A stretch of 64,000 bases of DNA from Clostridia bacterium. Its GTDB lineage: Bacteria; Bacillota; Clostridia; Lachnospirales; Lachnospiraceae. The stretch is from NCBI GenBank assembly GCA_910576205.1, contig CAJTHL010000004.1:1-64000 (forward strand). The letters run 5' to 3'. The translations under genes were made by a program, and so were the position numbers. Numbering within the stretch: position 1 is the first letter of the stretch; each line of letters starts with the position of its first letter. The notes beneath the pieces were generated by a model. The model was not told the DNA's origin, made no database searches, and saw only the letters and a program-made list of their open reading frames with translations. Shown in pieces: positions 51,384 to 61,528 of the stretch.

Positions 51384-53000
51384 TTAAACATGTCTCTCAC
51401 GATCATCCCGGATTTTCTTTAATTTATTATACACAATTCCTTTAATCAACCCCAGAAAAAACTGAAAATGTTTATTTTTCCAAAACAGGGCTGCATAAAA
51501 AGCATTTATCCCAACTCCACAAATCAAAAATCTTATAATTAAATAAAAAACATTTTCTGGAAGATATGAAACCGCCCTGGAAACCACCATAGAGGTAACA
51601 GCTGCCAGACCTCCCCAGCATAAATACAAAACAAAGTATTGGCCGACTCCCTTTTTAAATATATGCTTGTGCAACAACCAGGGCTCTCTCCACCATACGG
51701 TAATAGCTGCACTAATAATTGTCCCCAGAAAAACACCTGCAACTCCTATTCTTTTTGCAAGCATAACGGATGCAACAAGATTTACACTTGCTTCAATCAA
51801 TGGGCGTACCCGGTCATAAACAAACATCCCGGATGCATTGATAAAAGATGTATTTACATTTCTGCCAGACATCAAGAAAAAATTCACGCATAATATTACC
51901 ACAACCAGATTAGGAAATAACAATTTTCCCCCATGCCAGACCACTTTAATAAATGAATTCAACAATATAAATAATGAACTGGCACAAAATGAACTCAACC
52001 ACATATTTGCAAAATACAGTCTCTGATATAACTGATAACTTTTGTCTTTTGAAGAGGATAAGATAAGGTTTCCTATTGATGAAGTATAGCTCCCCAATAA
52101 ACTACTTATAATATTTTGAACAATTTGAATTATCATATAGTAGTTTGAATATACCCCAACAGCAACTGTCCCCACATACATTGACATAATAATATTATCA
52201 GTACTGATAACTACAATTGAACCTATCCTATGGCACATCATTGCTGAAACGTCTTTAAATATATCAATAACTTCTTTCTTCTTAAGCCGGCTTTTATTTC
52301 GAAAAACAGGAATATATTTAAAATTAATATATATGCTGACCATAACATTACTAAGCAAATTAATCAAGATTCCCAATACTAGAACCAGCATAAATTTCCG
52401 GGTGATATATAAAGCTATAATTGAAATACTATAGCGCAAACAAGACGTTATCAAGGAAACCGCTATATTAATATAACCTTTCTGATCCGCCTCAAGTAAA
52501 GATTGTTTATATGAAAACATATAGCTAGTGGCACTTTGCATGACATACATCAAATAAATAATATAAGGATTGATATCCTTGGGAAGATCATAAAAGTCCT
52601 TCATTATATAGGGCAAAAATGGCATCAGAATGATTCCTGTCGCACAAACAAAACCCGCTAACAAACTGTAAAAGCTCTTATAAAAGTGCATTAATGCGGC
52701 AGTCTGATCAATATTATCTTCTTTAATAGGCTGATATAATCGAAATATTATAATACTTCCTATTCCCAGCTCAGCTAAAGAGAATATCTGGATTATATTC
52801 GTAAACAGCCCGTTAATACCCAGATACTCAGAAGACAGTATATATATAAATATTGTTCTATAAATAAATGCAAAAATATTAGAAACTATTTGATTTAAAA
52901 TACCCAGGCCAGATATCAAAAACGCATTCCGTGTCCTTGGCTTTTTATTAAACACCCGCTCTGGTGTACTTACTTTTCTCTCTATTCTCTTCATCTTCAT
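51384..53000 (-). CDS. Wzx-type oligosaccharide flippase (MOP superfamily)
   Basis: About 538 residues, 12-14 predicted membrane helices with the polysaccharide-transporter N-terminus NAFLISGLGILNQIVSNIFAFIYRTIFIYILSSEYLGINGLF. It would flip the lipid-linked repeat unit across the membrane for a Wzy-type polymerase. It follows the IS relic by about 200 bp. The exact start (53000, 52994 or 52991) is not fixed by a clear ribosome-binding site. Codon use is strongly AT-biased. Confidence 0.9.
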   Translation of the reverse strand: MKMKRIERKVSTPERVFNKKPRTRNAFLISGLGILNQIVSNIFAFIYRTIFIYILSSEYLGINGLFTNIIQIFSLAELGIGSIIIFRLYQPIKEDNIDQTAALMHFYKSFYSLLAGFVCATGIILMPFLPYIMKDFYDLPKDINPYIIYLMYVMQSATSYMFSYKQSLLEADQKGYINIAVSLITSCLRYSISIIALYITRKFMLVLVLGILINLLSNVMVSIYINFKYIPVFRNKSRLKKKEVIDIFKDVSAMMCHRIGSIVVISTDNIIMSMYVGTVAVGVYSNYYMIIQIVQNIISSLLGSYTSSIGNLILSSSKDKSYQLYQRLYFANMWLSSFCASSLFILLNSFIKVVWHGGKLLFPNLVVVILCVNFFLMSGRNVNTSFINASGMFVYDRVRPLIEASVNLVASVMLAKRIGVAGVFLGTIISAAITVWWREPWLLHKHIFKKGVGQYFVLYLCWGGLAAVTSMVVSRAVSYLPENVFYLIIRFLICGVGINAFYAALFWKNKHFQFFLGLIKGIVYNKLKKIRDDRERHV

Positions 53001-53209
53001 AGTCCCAGCCAACGTTTTACCTTGCCTTTATTTTTTGAATAACACACCCCATGCTTATCCCATATCTTACATAATCTTTATATCGTTTATAGTATATACA
53101 ACTGATGCCACCATATAAAAAGTCAGAAATCCCTGGATAGCTTGTCCACACATCCCTGGCTCTGACATATGTTTTTCAAAAAACATTGGAAATAAAATTC
53201 AGAAAATAT
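53001..53209. other. AT-rich intergenic stretch
   Basis: No gene or clear signal. A minus-strand snatch near 53050-53080 reads like part of the C-terminal YVKYG phrase of the GT2 gene at 57106, suggesting a leftover glycosyltransferase fragment, but it is too short to call. Confidence 0.3.
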
Positions 53210-53625
53210 TTAAAATTCTTCTTCCTTAAACTCTTCAAAACTCTTTCCACAAACAGGACATTTACACTCTTCATTCAATTTACTGCCACAGTCACAGACC
53301 CATCCAATCTGCCGGGCCGGATTACCCACTACCAATGCATGCGGATACACATCCTTTGTTACAACACTTCCCGCTCCTACCATCGCATATGTGCCAACTG
53401 TATTCCCGCAAACTACTGTTACATTTGCTCCAATAGGGGCACCTTTTTTATGATAGTCTTTGTAGTTTCCCAGTTTTCATTAAATGCCCTTGGATAAAGG
53501 TCAATACAGTCTTCCCCAATAATACTCCCTTCACGAACCTGTGCTTGATTCCAGATTTTTGTTCTTTTACCAATTCGTGCCTTATCAGATACTTCAGCTG
53601 TTTTATGAATAAATATCGACGACAT
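53210..53625 (-). pseudogene. Broken sugar N-acetyltransferase (WbpD/WlbB-like)
   Basis: The start reads MSSIFIHKTAEVSDKARIG, KIWNQAQVREGSIIGEDC. Then much of the hexapeptide helix is missing and the frame jumps to [19 protein letters not shown] slip in an A-run near 53445 shifts the frame again to [33 protein letters not shown] and the C-terminal ribbon [20 protein letters not shown]. These are typical of UDP-2-acetamido-3-amino-uronate N-acetyltransferases. One deletion and at least one frameshift make it non-functional. Confidence 0.8.
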
Positions 53626-53685
53626 ACATCCTCCTATCTGGCAAAAAAGGCTCTGACATTCTCTGCGACATAATCCAGTTCCATT

Positions 53686-54221
53686 TTAACCCAATAGGCT
53701 AAAAATCATTGGCAACACATAAGCGACACTCACACAATACCAGAAGCTGCTCTCAACATTCAAAGATATGTTTGTGAGACAAAATATAAGTGTAATGTAA
53801 ATGGAAAGAATTCGATTATCTTCTTTTTTTTGTACAATATTTTTCATGACTACTTTCACAAGAATATAAATCGTCCCATAAAACAACAAATTGCACGCAA
53901 AACAAAATATCCTAACGCCTATAATCCCCCATCTTAAAAACGGACTTAAATAAGCATTCAAAAAAGCCGCAAAATAATATCTTCCCAGATTCAGATACAA
54001 GGTATTGAAGATGTTATCGCAGATAGCAAATAAGAATTCTTATGATTTAGTAATAGCTCTCTGACCGTAGTGGCGTTGGAAAAATCATCTGCTACTGGCA
54101 CCATGTATAAACATGTAATACAAATTGGCAAAATTATTGCTATTATAAATAATACCTGCACCCAGGGCACAATTTTCCATATCTTGTATCCATTATAGAA
54201 CAGGGCCAGGACATACGTCAA
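53686..54221 (-). pseudogene. Truncated polytopic membrane protein (DUF6056-like)
   Basis: Two minus-strand frames join near 54000. The first has MTYVLALFYNGYKIWKIVPW, PVADDFSNATTVRELL. The second has YYFAAFLNAYLSPFLRWGI and SLNVESSFWYCVSVAYVLP, then stops. The acidic loop after helix 1 (PVADDFS) and the order of segments resemble DUF6056/GT-C-type proteins of 450-550 residues. Only about 175 remain, with one frameshift and a lost C-terminus. Confidence 0.6.
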
Positions 54222-54388
54222 TCCATTTCATGTTTAAACAGCTCTTAACGGTAAATTCCATTATAGCCTGCCTGGGAACTTTAAATTATCTTTTTTGAGT
54301 TTTCCGCAAAAATCGGAGAGTTATCTACATTTATTGGCCCTATTTCTACGATAGGCTCTTTCTTTGTGGATAAAATTTTCATTTCCCC

Positions 54389-55657
54389 TTAGCTGGCATC
54401 ACTTCCTTTGCTATAATGATTTCTGTTGACTGATGCGCCGTGCGTATCATTCTTGAATATATCTTCCTCCGCTATTCCACTTATTGTCTTAGTAAGCAAT
54501 TCATTCCACTGCTTACATCCGTCACTTGGAATCTTCTTGGAGGAAACATTTTTTTTCAACGTATCTAAAAGTTTACGATTGCAGAGTATCTTTTTTATGC
54601 CCTCATAAATACCCTTTTCATCATTCCTTAATATAATCCCATCCACCATATCCAATACCTGTTCCATGGCAGATGAATAATTTGTTACAATTGGAACAAG
54701 ACCTAAAATCTGTGCTTCCGTTACCGCAATAGGTTTCCCCTCATACCGTGAGGGAAGAAAAAAAACATCACATTGTATTTCAAATGGATATGGATTTTTT
54801 TTCGCTCCTAAAAGGGTAATACAATCCCTTACATTTTTTTCGTCAAGCAGCGCTTGTAATTTTTTTTCATCCGCTCCTGATCCAATAATATACCAATGAA
54901 AATATTGTGTATATCCTTCTCTTTTTAACTGCTTTATAATACTAACCGCACGATCAAGCCCCTTTGACAAAAAATCAATCCTACAAACCGTCACAAAATT
55001 TAAGCAGTCTTGTTTAACTGAAAAATCCACAGCATCTCTTGCTCTTTCTCTTACAAATTTTTCAGATAAGAAATTCTCTACTACTTTCGTTTTGTATTCC
55101 CAATTTGGGAAACAACGCAAAAACCGCTCTTTACATTTATCAGAGATCAGAACAATAGAATCCATCTTTTCAAATGCCTTATTTTCGTATTTCTCCACTA
55201 AATTTAAAACAGAATAGTCCGTATGGATCCATGCAATTTTTCTATCTGCATTCACGCAGTCTGCCAGATAATATAATGGCCATAGTTCCAAATACGATAT
55301 TGCAATATCATAATGAGTATCATATCGCCTGCAATAACGCACATTATCCAGTGCCCCAAATTGACATTTCACCCAGAATCTTTTTCCCAACATCCTTCCC
55401 CTTATAATAGATACAATGCTTTTTAAGGAAAACAATTTTCTAATACGTAATTTTCTGATATCTGGGTATCTGCAGACCGGTTCAATGACATTAACTTCTT
55501 TGGGCAAATAATTATATAGTTCTCCCAGCTTATCATAAAATAATAAATCAACTGTATATTCAGCATAATTAATATCATTTAACACAGAAAGAAGGCTGGT
55601 TGTACTTCCTCCAAACATCATATTCGGATAAATGAACAAAAGTTTTTTTTTCAGCAT
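54389..55657 (-). CDS. Glycosyltransferase family 4
   Basis: 422 residues, GT-B fold. N-terminal KLLFIYPNMMFGGSTTSLLSVLN; C-terminal VTVCRIDFLSKGLDRAVSIIKQL near 218, LLGAKKNPYPFEIQCDVFFLPSRYEGKPIAVTEAQILG near 275-312 with the E-x7-E motif. This arrangement resembles GT4 enzymes of capsule loci that transfer galactose, GalNAc or similar. Strongly AT-rich. Preceded by the polymerase-like gene 24 bp upstream. Confidence 0.88.
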   Translation of the reverse strand: MLKKKLLFIYPNMMFGGSTTSLLSVLNDINYAEYTVDLLFYDKLGELYNYLPKEVNVIEPVCRYPDIRKLRIRKLFSLKSIVSIIRGRMLGKRFWVKCQFGALDNVRYCRRYDTHYDIAISYLELWPLYYLADCVNADRKIAWIHTDYSVLNLVEKYENKAFEKMDSIVLISDKCKERFLRCFPNWEYKTKVVENFLSEKFVRERARDAVDFSVKQDCLNFVTVCRIDFLSKGLDRAVSIIKQLKREGYTQYFHWYIIGSGADEKKLQALLDEKNVRDCITLLGAKKNPYPFEIQCDVFFLPSRYEGKPIAVTEAQILGLVPIVTNYSSAMEQVLDMVDGIILRNDEKGIYEGIKKILCNRKLLDTLKKNVSSKKIPSDGCKQWNELLTKTISGIAEEDIFKNDTHGASVNRNHYSKGSDAS

Positions 55658-55681
55658 TTTTTCTTGTTCTCCCTAACTCAA

Positions 55682-56899
55682 TTATGCCAATTTATTTTTG
55701 GGCTTTTTATTTGTTACAATATTTGATTTTATCACTCCACACACCAAAGCCCATACTGCCCAAAGCATCAGATCAGCATCTAGCGCTGTCTCTACCATAT
55801 AATAAAGCCACAATGAAAAATACGCCGATACCAGAAAATGTTTTATATCTTTTTCTAAAGTTTTTTCTTTTACTAATTTATATATATCGCCAAACGAACA
55901 TAATGTATATATCACAATGCATGTAAATGAAAAAATCCCAGAGGCATTCGCCATATCCAACCAGACATTATGCGCAAAATATAAGCCTGCCAGCTCCATC
56001 TGCCTTCCGCCAAAAGGATATTTAAAAAGTTGTTTTAATGCGCTTATTTGTGCCTGGAATCTTATATTATGCAAAATCCCCCCATCCCTCGACCAAAAAG
56101 AATTCTGTATTCTGCTTTGGAAACCAAACAAGTCAAATTTCCATAATCCAATTAACATTATGCTTATCAGCGCCAACGTTATTGCACAAATCAGTACACT
56201 ATATTTTACAGATTTTTTCCCCCAATTTAAATACCAAAATAATAAAACATTTATCCCCAGAACAACAACAAACACCATACAGAGCAGCCTAGAGCCTGTC
56301 ACCAGTGAAAACCAAAGGCTCCATCCCCCACCTAATATTAATATTGCATTTGTTATAAAATCCTTCTTTATATAAAATATCCCATAAAAGATCAATCCAA
56401 CTATAAGTAAATCCCAGAAAACATGCTGCGTCCCAGGCAACGACATTTGACTCCAAAACTCTTTCCACCTTCTTCCCTCTTCAAGCCCATATAGATAATA
56501 CTCAATGGCATTTAAAACACTATTCAAAAATAATCCTATTGTTAATATTAATATTATTAACTTTGTCCTTTTCACTATCTTGCTCTTGTCGTCTGATTGC
56601 ACAAGACGCTTTCCCAAACAATAAAAAAGGAATGGAGTAAGCGAAACTTCAATTTTTCCCATCTTTCCTTCACAAGCAAAACTATGAATTATCATTCCCA
56701 ACAAGAGAAAAACACTCTGCATATCTAACCCAGACTGATGAAATAAAATAAGTTGAAAAACATAGCTCAATATAAGCCATAAAAGAATATACTGCTTATC
56801 AATCCCATAAAGGCAGCATGAAACACAGGCCAAAACACTACTATTAATTATAAAAAAAAGCTTTTCGCTATTAGAATAGATCCATTTCCCAATATTCAT
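55682..56899 (-). CDS. O-antigen polymerase/ligase-like membrane protein
   Basis: 405 residues, 10-12 membrane helices. FVFWD-like segments, RIQNSFWSRDGGILHNIRFQAQISALKQLFKYPFGGRQMEL near 275-315, and the Wzy-type FAHNVWLDMANASGIFS near 320 with the conserved His. It is the likely Wzy partner of the flippase at 51384. It is not a close copy of the tandem pair at 40.8-43.4 kb. The ATG at 56899 follows GAGGGG by 5 nt. Confidence 0.82.
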   Translation of the reverse strand: MNIGKWIYSNSEKLFFIINSSVLACVSCCLYGIDKQYILLWLILSYVFQLILFHQSGLDMQSVFLLLGMIIHSFACEGKMGKIEVSLTPFLFYCLGKRLVQSDDKSKIVKRTKLIILILTIGLFLNSVLNAIEYYLYGLEEGRRWKEFWSQMSLPGTQHVFWDLLIVGLIFYGIFYIKKDFITNAILILGGGWSLWFSLVTGSRLLCMVFVVVLGINVLLFWYLNWGKKSVKYSVLICAITLALISIMLIGLWKFDLFGFQSRIQNSFWSRDGGILHNIRFQAQISALKQLFKYPFGGRQMELAGLYFAHNVWLDMANASGIFSFTCIVIYTLCSFGDIYKLVKEKTLEKDIKHFLVSAYFSLWLYYMVETALDADLMLWAVWALVCGVIKSNIVTNKKPKNKLA

Positions 56900-57105
56900 A
56901 TATCCCCTCTTCATTTATGTGCTTTGTTAAAGTTCGACCATTAACTCTTATATAAAAACGCATTAATGCAGCTTTCTGATCAATACTTTCTTCTCGGATA
57001 GGTTGGTATTAATGAAAAATACTAATATTTCCAACTCTTCCTAAGAAAACACTTGTATAATATAAAAAAACAATCATTAATACCCAGATATTCTGTTTGA
57101 GTTTC

Positions 57106-58128
57106 TCATTTTTCAAATCCTATTACCCTCTTTATTTTACGCTTGCTCTTTTGAATCATTGTCCCTAAAACAACGCCATATTTTACATAATCTTTATATC
57201 TTTTGTCTTTACATCGCCTCCACAGGCTCCGTTCTTCTTGAAGCTTTTGTTTTACAATCCTTCTTTCTTTTTTGTCAACAATATCAGAGTAATTACAGAG
57301 AATCTGGCAGTATTCAGACAATAGCTGTTGTATAATTTTTTCCCGGATTTCCCTGGGATATTTTATTTGTGTATGACCATATTCTACGAAATAAGAAACC
57401 CACTTATGGTATACAGCCATTCTACTTAAAGCTTTATCTTTTGTAATTTTTTTAGATGCCGATTCATAGTTATCCAAATAATAATAATAGCCACAGAAAG
57501 AACAACATTTTATATTTTCTGCCTGCGTTAATATTTGATATGAGAAATCACAATCTTCGCTCCAGGCTATTGTTTCATCAAATAAAATTTTATGGGACCG
57601 TATAAATTCTCTTTCACAAACCATCAACCATGTAGACCCTGGCACATAATTATTCTCTTTAGTTACAATGCCGAAAAATTCATCTGGCGATACGTTTTTA
57701 TCTGGTTTAAATAAATTGTCCAATGTAAAAACCACATTGATTACACATTGACCAGCCGTTATGACATAATGGCTGGTCATATAGCATACATCTGGATTTT
57801 CTCCTGTTGAAATAATATTATATAACTGTAAAAGCATATCCGCATGAATAAAGTCATCCGCATCTACAAAAACAAGATATCTCCCCAATGCTTTCATTAT
57901 CGCATAATTCCTTACAGCAGAAACCCCTCTATGTGATACTTGTTCAAATTTAAATTTATCATTATATTTACATAACTTTTCACAAATCTCTGATGATCCA
58001 TCCTGCGAAGCATCATCAACTAAAAGCACTTCATAATCCTGAAAAGATTGCTTTAATATACTATCTATACATCTACACAAATATTTTTCCGCATTATAAA
58101 CCGGAATAATAACGCTAAAAAAAGCCAT
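57106..58128 (-). CDS. Glycosyltransferase family 2
   Basis: 340 residues. GT-A domain: FFSVIIPVYNAEKYLCRCIDSIL (3-25), VLLVDDASQDGSSEICE near 34-50, VFVDADDFIHADML with the DxD-like metal site near 90, and WSEDCDFSYQI. The C-terminal 120 residues are helical and basic. The ATG at 58128 has GGAGG 4-8 nt upstream. It probably adds a hexose or HexNAc to the repeat unit. Confidence 0.88.
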   Translation of the reverse strand: MAFFSVIIPVYNAEKYLCRCIDSILKQSFQDYEVLLVDDASQDGSSEICEKLCKYNDKFKFEQVSHRGVSAVRNYAIMKALGRYLVFVDADDFIHADMLLQLYNIISTGENPDVCYMTSHYVITAGQCVINVVFTLDNLFKPDKNVSPDEFFGIVTKENNYVPGSTWLMVCEREFIRSHKILFDETIAWSEDCDFSYQILTQAENIKCCSFCGYYYYLDNYESASKKITKDKALSRMAVYHKWVSYFVEYGHTQIKYPREIREKIIQQLLSEYCQILCNYSDIVDKKERRIVKQKLQEERSLWRRCKDKRYKDYVKYGVVLGTMIQKSKRKIKRVIGFEK

Positions 58129-58140
58129 CCTTTCCTCCAA

Positions 58141-58479
58141 CTCCTTTTTTTCTTTTCCCCATATTATTTTCTCCCCTTGGCATCATCCTGTTGTAAATCT
58201 CGGCACATTAACTTCATTGCAGTTGGAATTTCCATTTCTACAAATGTTCCAAGTATTTAAAGTATTTCACAAAGCTTGAAAATCTGCTATATAGTCGATT
58301 ATAAAACGCTTACGGTAGAACGGCACAGACCACCTGCCGCTCTTCTTTTTCAATAATAAACACTCAACTTTTTCAATTAATTACAAAAGCAAGTCCTGTA
58401 GGCTCTGCTCCCAGAAATATTTATGCCTTTCCCCTATAAGGCTTATATAGCCCCTTAATGGATGCTGCAATCACTATAT
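58141..58479. other. Gene-free AT-rich stretch
   Basis: No convincing open frame or family signal on either strand, and no clear promoter or terminator. Its length suggests a lost gene. Confidence 0.35.
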
Positions 58480-58887
58480 TTATCTCTCTACACTTTTAAC
58501 AAATCGGATAAATTCATCATAATCCCGAATATAATCTTCCTCATCATATATCTCTGAAGCCAGGACCATTAATACTGCATCTGAAGAAAAATCATACATC
58601 TCTCTCCACATATTATTTGCAACATACAGACCTTCATAAGGTCTTTCCAGAAGCACTTCCTTTTTTTCTTTACCATTGTCAAGCTTAATCTTGCAACTCC
58701 CATGTATACATATTAGTATCTGTTCTAATGTTTTATGTGCGTGCTGACCTCTCACCACATTTGATACCGTATCATACATATAATAAACCCGTTTAATTCT
58801 AAACGGAATATCTTTTAATTCCTCTAACGCCACTAATTGGCCACGCTCATCCCCATGTGGTTGAAACATATATTTAACTACCTGCAT
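58480..58887 (-). CDS. fdtA: dTDP-4-keto-6-deoxyhexose 3,4-ketoisomerase (FdtA/WxcM cupin)
   Basis: 135 residues, a single cupin. PHGDERGQLVALEELKDIPFRIKRVYY (10-36) and VVRGQHAHKTLEQILICIHG (44-63; H49 and H51 in the active site) are characteristic. It shifts the keto group of dTDP-4-keto-6-deoxyglucose to C3, on the way to dTDP-Fuc3NAc or Qui3NAc. The aminotransferase FdtB and the RmlA/RmlB enzymes are not in this window. GGAGG precedes the ATG. Confidence 0.88.
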   Translation of the reverse strand: MQVVKYMFQPHGDERGQLVALEELKDIPFRIKRVYYMYDTVSNVVRGQHAHKTLEQILICIHGSCKIKLDNGKEKKEVLLERPYEGLYVANNMWREMYDFSSDAVLMVLASEIYDEEDYIRDYDEFIRFVKSVER

Positions 58888-58915
58888 ATATTTTCCTCCA
58901 AAACAATACTTTTAA

Positions 58916-59437
58916 CTATTTTCTTTTCTCCATAAACCAAATATATTTCTGAATCTCTTCAGTTGAATACCCGCTTCTGCTTATCTTTTCACGGACTTTA
59001 TCCTCTGAGCTTAATATAAGCAATCTCTCATATTGATTTTTATCGTAAAATTTGACCGCCCTTTTATTCTCAGGTGATACGCACCAATAGATTCCATTTA
59101 ATTTCCACTGTGCAAACCCATAATTTAAAATCATTCTCATTCCTTCAATCGCTATCCCCCTGCCAAGTGCATAACGTCGCATACAAATAGCAAACTCTGC
59201 GTAAGCTTCCCCTATATTCTTCAAACTGACCGTCCCCATGTACTCATTATCTTCTATAACAGCAAAATGTTTATTAACGGGATCAGACCAGGATCTTTCA
59301 ATAAATTTCTCACATTCGTATAATTTCATATTTAAAAAATCAGCATGTAAAAAAGCTACAAGTTCTTCATCCTGCATCCATTCTAACATCAATGGGGCAT
59401 CTTCCATTACCAATTTCCGCAATTTAATATTATTCAT
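58916..59437 (-). CDS. GNAT-family N-acetyltransferase
   Basis: 173 residues, RimJ/RimL-like. LRKLVMEDAPLMLEWMQDEE at the start, GTVSLKNIGEAYAEFAICM near 69-87, the acetyl-CoA loop RYALGRGIAIEG (about 89-100), and CVSPENKRAVKFYDKNQYE. It lies 28 bp upstream of fdtA, so N-acetylation of a 3- or 4-amino deoxysugar is plausible. Ribosome-binding site GTGAGGG. Confidence 0.8.
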   Translation of the reverse strand: MNNIKLRKLVMEDAPLMLEWMQDEELVAFLHADFLNMKLYECEKFIERSWSDPVNKHFAVIEDNEYMGTVSLKNIGEAYAEFAICMRRYALGRGIAIEGMRMILNYGFAQWKLNGIYWCVSPENKRAVKFYDKNQYERLLILSSEDKVREKISRSGYSTEEIQKYIWFMEKRK

Positions 59438-59494
59438 TAGCCCTCACTCACTTTATATCAGATTACATCCTCATTCTTAACAATAAGTATTTCC

Positions 59495-60517
59495 CTAAAA
59501 ATGGTTCTCCACTTCTAACCAATATCCCTTAGGTGCGCATACAATTTTGTCCTCATATCTGCTCAGATAATAGCCCCACCAGCTAAAAGAGCTAATAGCC
59601 AGAATATTATGTTTACAATAAGTCATTAGTTGCATATCCCTATAACTATTTTCATTTTGATTCCATGTGATAAAGATAAGAGAATCCTCTTTTTTAAATC
59701 CCAGTAACTCCAGGTTTTCTTTACACCATTTATAATTATCAGAGAATATATAAAAGACCGGCCTTTTTACCTTATTCTTAATATAAGTTAGAGATTTTTT
59801 ATAGTATCCACGTTTAATCAGTTCTTCATTATCATATAAGTGATCTGTCATACGTATATGAACTGCTACTGAATTGCCATTCTCCATATCTGTTTTTATT
59901 TCTTTGTTTTTATTTTCATTAAATTCAGGGAATTTAAACACTGCCTGTATTTTTTTACGAATATCTCCAAAATACTGATCCGAAATATGATTGAATTCAT
60001 CATAATAAATATTTTCTTTTTTAGAGGCGTATCCCTTTGTATATCTATCAAAATAGTTTCCTATTCCATTTTCGCAATATCTCTCATAAGATAAATTAAA
60101 AATCCTGTTATAAATATAATACAATTTCTTATAAATTCGAGTAATGCCATTATAGAAGCATTTCAATATCTTATGAGAAGAAAAATAAATCACCTTATAC
60201 CCTCTATTGATATAATAAATAGTAGCGTCCCCTTGCTCCTCTCTCATTTTACTCATTGCATACTCATAATATCCCTTTTTACAAATGCCATCTTCTAATA
60301 TTTCTTTTTTTTCCTGTGGAGAGTAAAGCTCAACAAAATCTTTCTCAATAATATTAAATATTTTTTTTAATTCAAAGCCATTCCAACATTGTTTCTGTAA
60401 AAAAAAAGTTGTATCTATATATATATCTTCATTTGGCAGTTCCTGCTTCAATTTTAAATAGAAGGCATATTTCATCATCTGACTTCCTAAACCACCTAAA
60501 ACACCCACCACTTTCAT
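59495..60517 (-). CDS. Alpha-1,2-fucosyltransferase-like protein (GT11)
   Basis: 340 residues. The GT11 features are VVGVLGGLGSQMMKYAFYLKL (3-23), VAVHIRMTDHLYD near 216 (the HxR motif for GDP-sugar), FSDNYKWCKENL, and C-terminal ILAISSFSWWGYYLSR. The usual 'HVRRGDY' is altered to HIRMTDH, so donor or acceptor may differ. A soluble cytoplasmic enzyme with very AT-rich codons. GAGGAG lies upstream of the start. Confidence 0.82.
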   Translation of the reverse strand: MKVVGVLGGLGSQMMKYAFYLKLKQELPNEDIYIDTTFFLQKQCWNGFELKKIFNIIEKDFVELYSPQEKKEILEDGICKKGYYEYAMSKMREEQGDATIYYINRGYKVIYFSSHKILKCFYNGITRIYKKLYYIYNRIFNLSYERYCENGIGNYFDRYTKGYASKKENIYYDEFNHISDQYFGDIRKKIQAVFKFPEFNENKNKEIKTDMENGNSVAVHIRMTDHLYDNEELIKRGYYKKSLTYIKNKVKRPVFYIFSDNYKWCKENLELLGFKKEDSLIFITWNQNENSYRDMQLMTYCKHNILAISSFSWWGYYLSRYEDKIVCAPKGYWLEVENHF

Positions 60518-60565
60518 TAAACCCCAAGTCTCCTCTTAACTTGATTCATGCTATACCATAAATTG

Positions 60566-61528
60566 TTATTTTATGTGGTTCAAAATAGCATCTCTTATTT
60601 TTATCAAAACTTTGGAAAAAACATTTTTTCGGTTACCAGAAAAAATAATAAGATCATAAAAAAAATAATTTATTTTTGTATATAATATATTTTTGCGATT
60701 TCCATTTTCTAATAAAACAGGGAGTCTTTTATTGTAGAAAAACCGTTTTTCATCTTTATAAAATTGTTTATTTACAATCTGCCTGCTGCACTCGAAATCG
60801 GATAAAGCTTCTTGATGCCTTCGATAAAATACAGAGATAATATTGTCACCGGCAATATCATATCCACTTTCCAAAATCTTCACCCACATAGGATAATCTT
60901 CCATATATTTATATCCCTCATCGAAATATCCCATTTCTTCAATTAATTCTTTTTTATAAAATGCAGTTGGAGAATATAGGATGTTTTGACAACATAACTG
61001 ATTCTTTTTCTCATTAATACTCTTTTCAAAAAAATCTTTTTCCCATTTTAAAATTCTCTTTTCCCCGGTTTCCCAGGAATCATAGAACCAAAGTACATTG
61101 GAGAAAAAAATACTATAATTGTTTTTTTCGCAAAAATTATAAGACATCTCCAGGCATGTAGGTGCAAGCATATCATCTGCCGCTATATGTTTTACATATT
61201 TACCATTTGCATTTCTAATTCCACGGTTTAAATTGTTAGGAATCCCTTGATTTTCATTACTGCTAAGGATTATACTATTAACAAACCTCTGAGAATTACT
61301 TTTCAACCATTCTTCCGCAACAGTTAAAGTTTCATCTTTTGAAGCATCATCAGTTATTATTAACTCAATTAACGGATATGTTTGTTGTGCAATACTCTTC
61401 AAAGTATCTTCTATAAACTTTTCAGAATTAAATGATATTACCACTACACTAATTAAATCAGTCGTTTCCACCTTTAACACCCCAGACTTCAATTTCACGT
61501 CACCCTGTTTATACATAACCACGCCCAT
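60566..61528 (-). CDS. Glycosyltransferase family 2
   Basis: 320 residues. ISVVVISFNSEKFIEDTLKSI near 22-42, LIITDDASKDETL near 56-68, and HIAADDMLAP with the metal-binding Asp pair near 114; EDYPMWVKILESG carries the base. The C-terminal third is basic. The first 20 residues are poorly conserved and the start is not fixed (61528 or 61516). It is the first gene of the AT-rich run, after a gene-free region that probably holds its promoter. Confidence 0.85.
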   Translation of the reverse strand: MGVVMYKQGDVKLKSGVLKVETTDLISVVVISFNSEKFIEDTLKSIAQQTYPLIELIITDDASKDETLTVAEEWLKSNSQRFVNSIILSSNENQGIPNNLNRGIRNANGKYVKHIAADDMLAPTCLEMSYNFCEKNNYSIFFSNVLWFYDSWETGEKRILKWEKDFFEKSINEKKNQLCCQNILYSPTAFYKKELIEEMGYFDEGYKYMEDYPMWVKILESGYDIAGDNIISVFYRRHQEALSDFECSRQIVNKQFYKDEKRFFYNKRLPVLLENGNRKNILYTKINYFFYDLIIFSGNRKNVFSKVLIKIRDAILNHIK

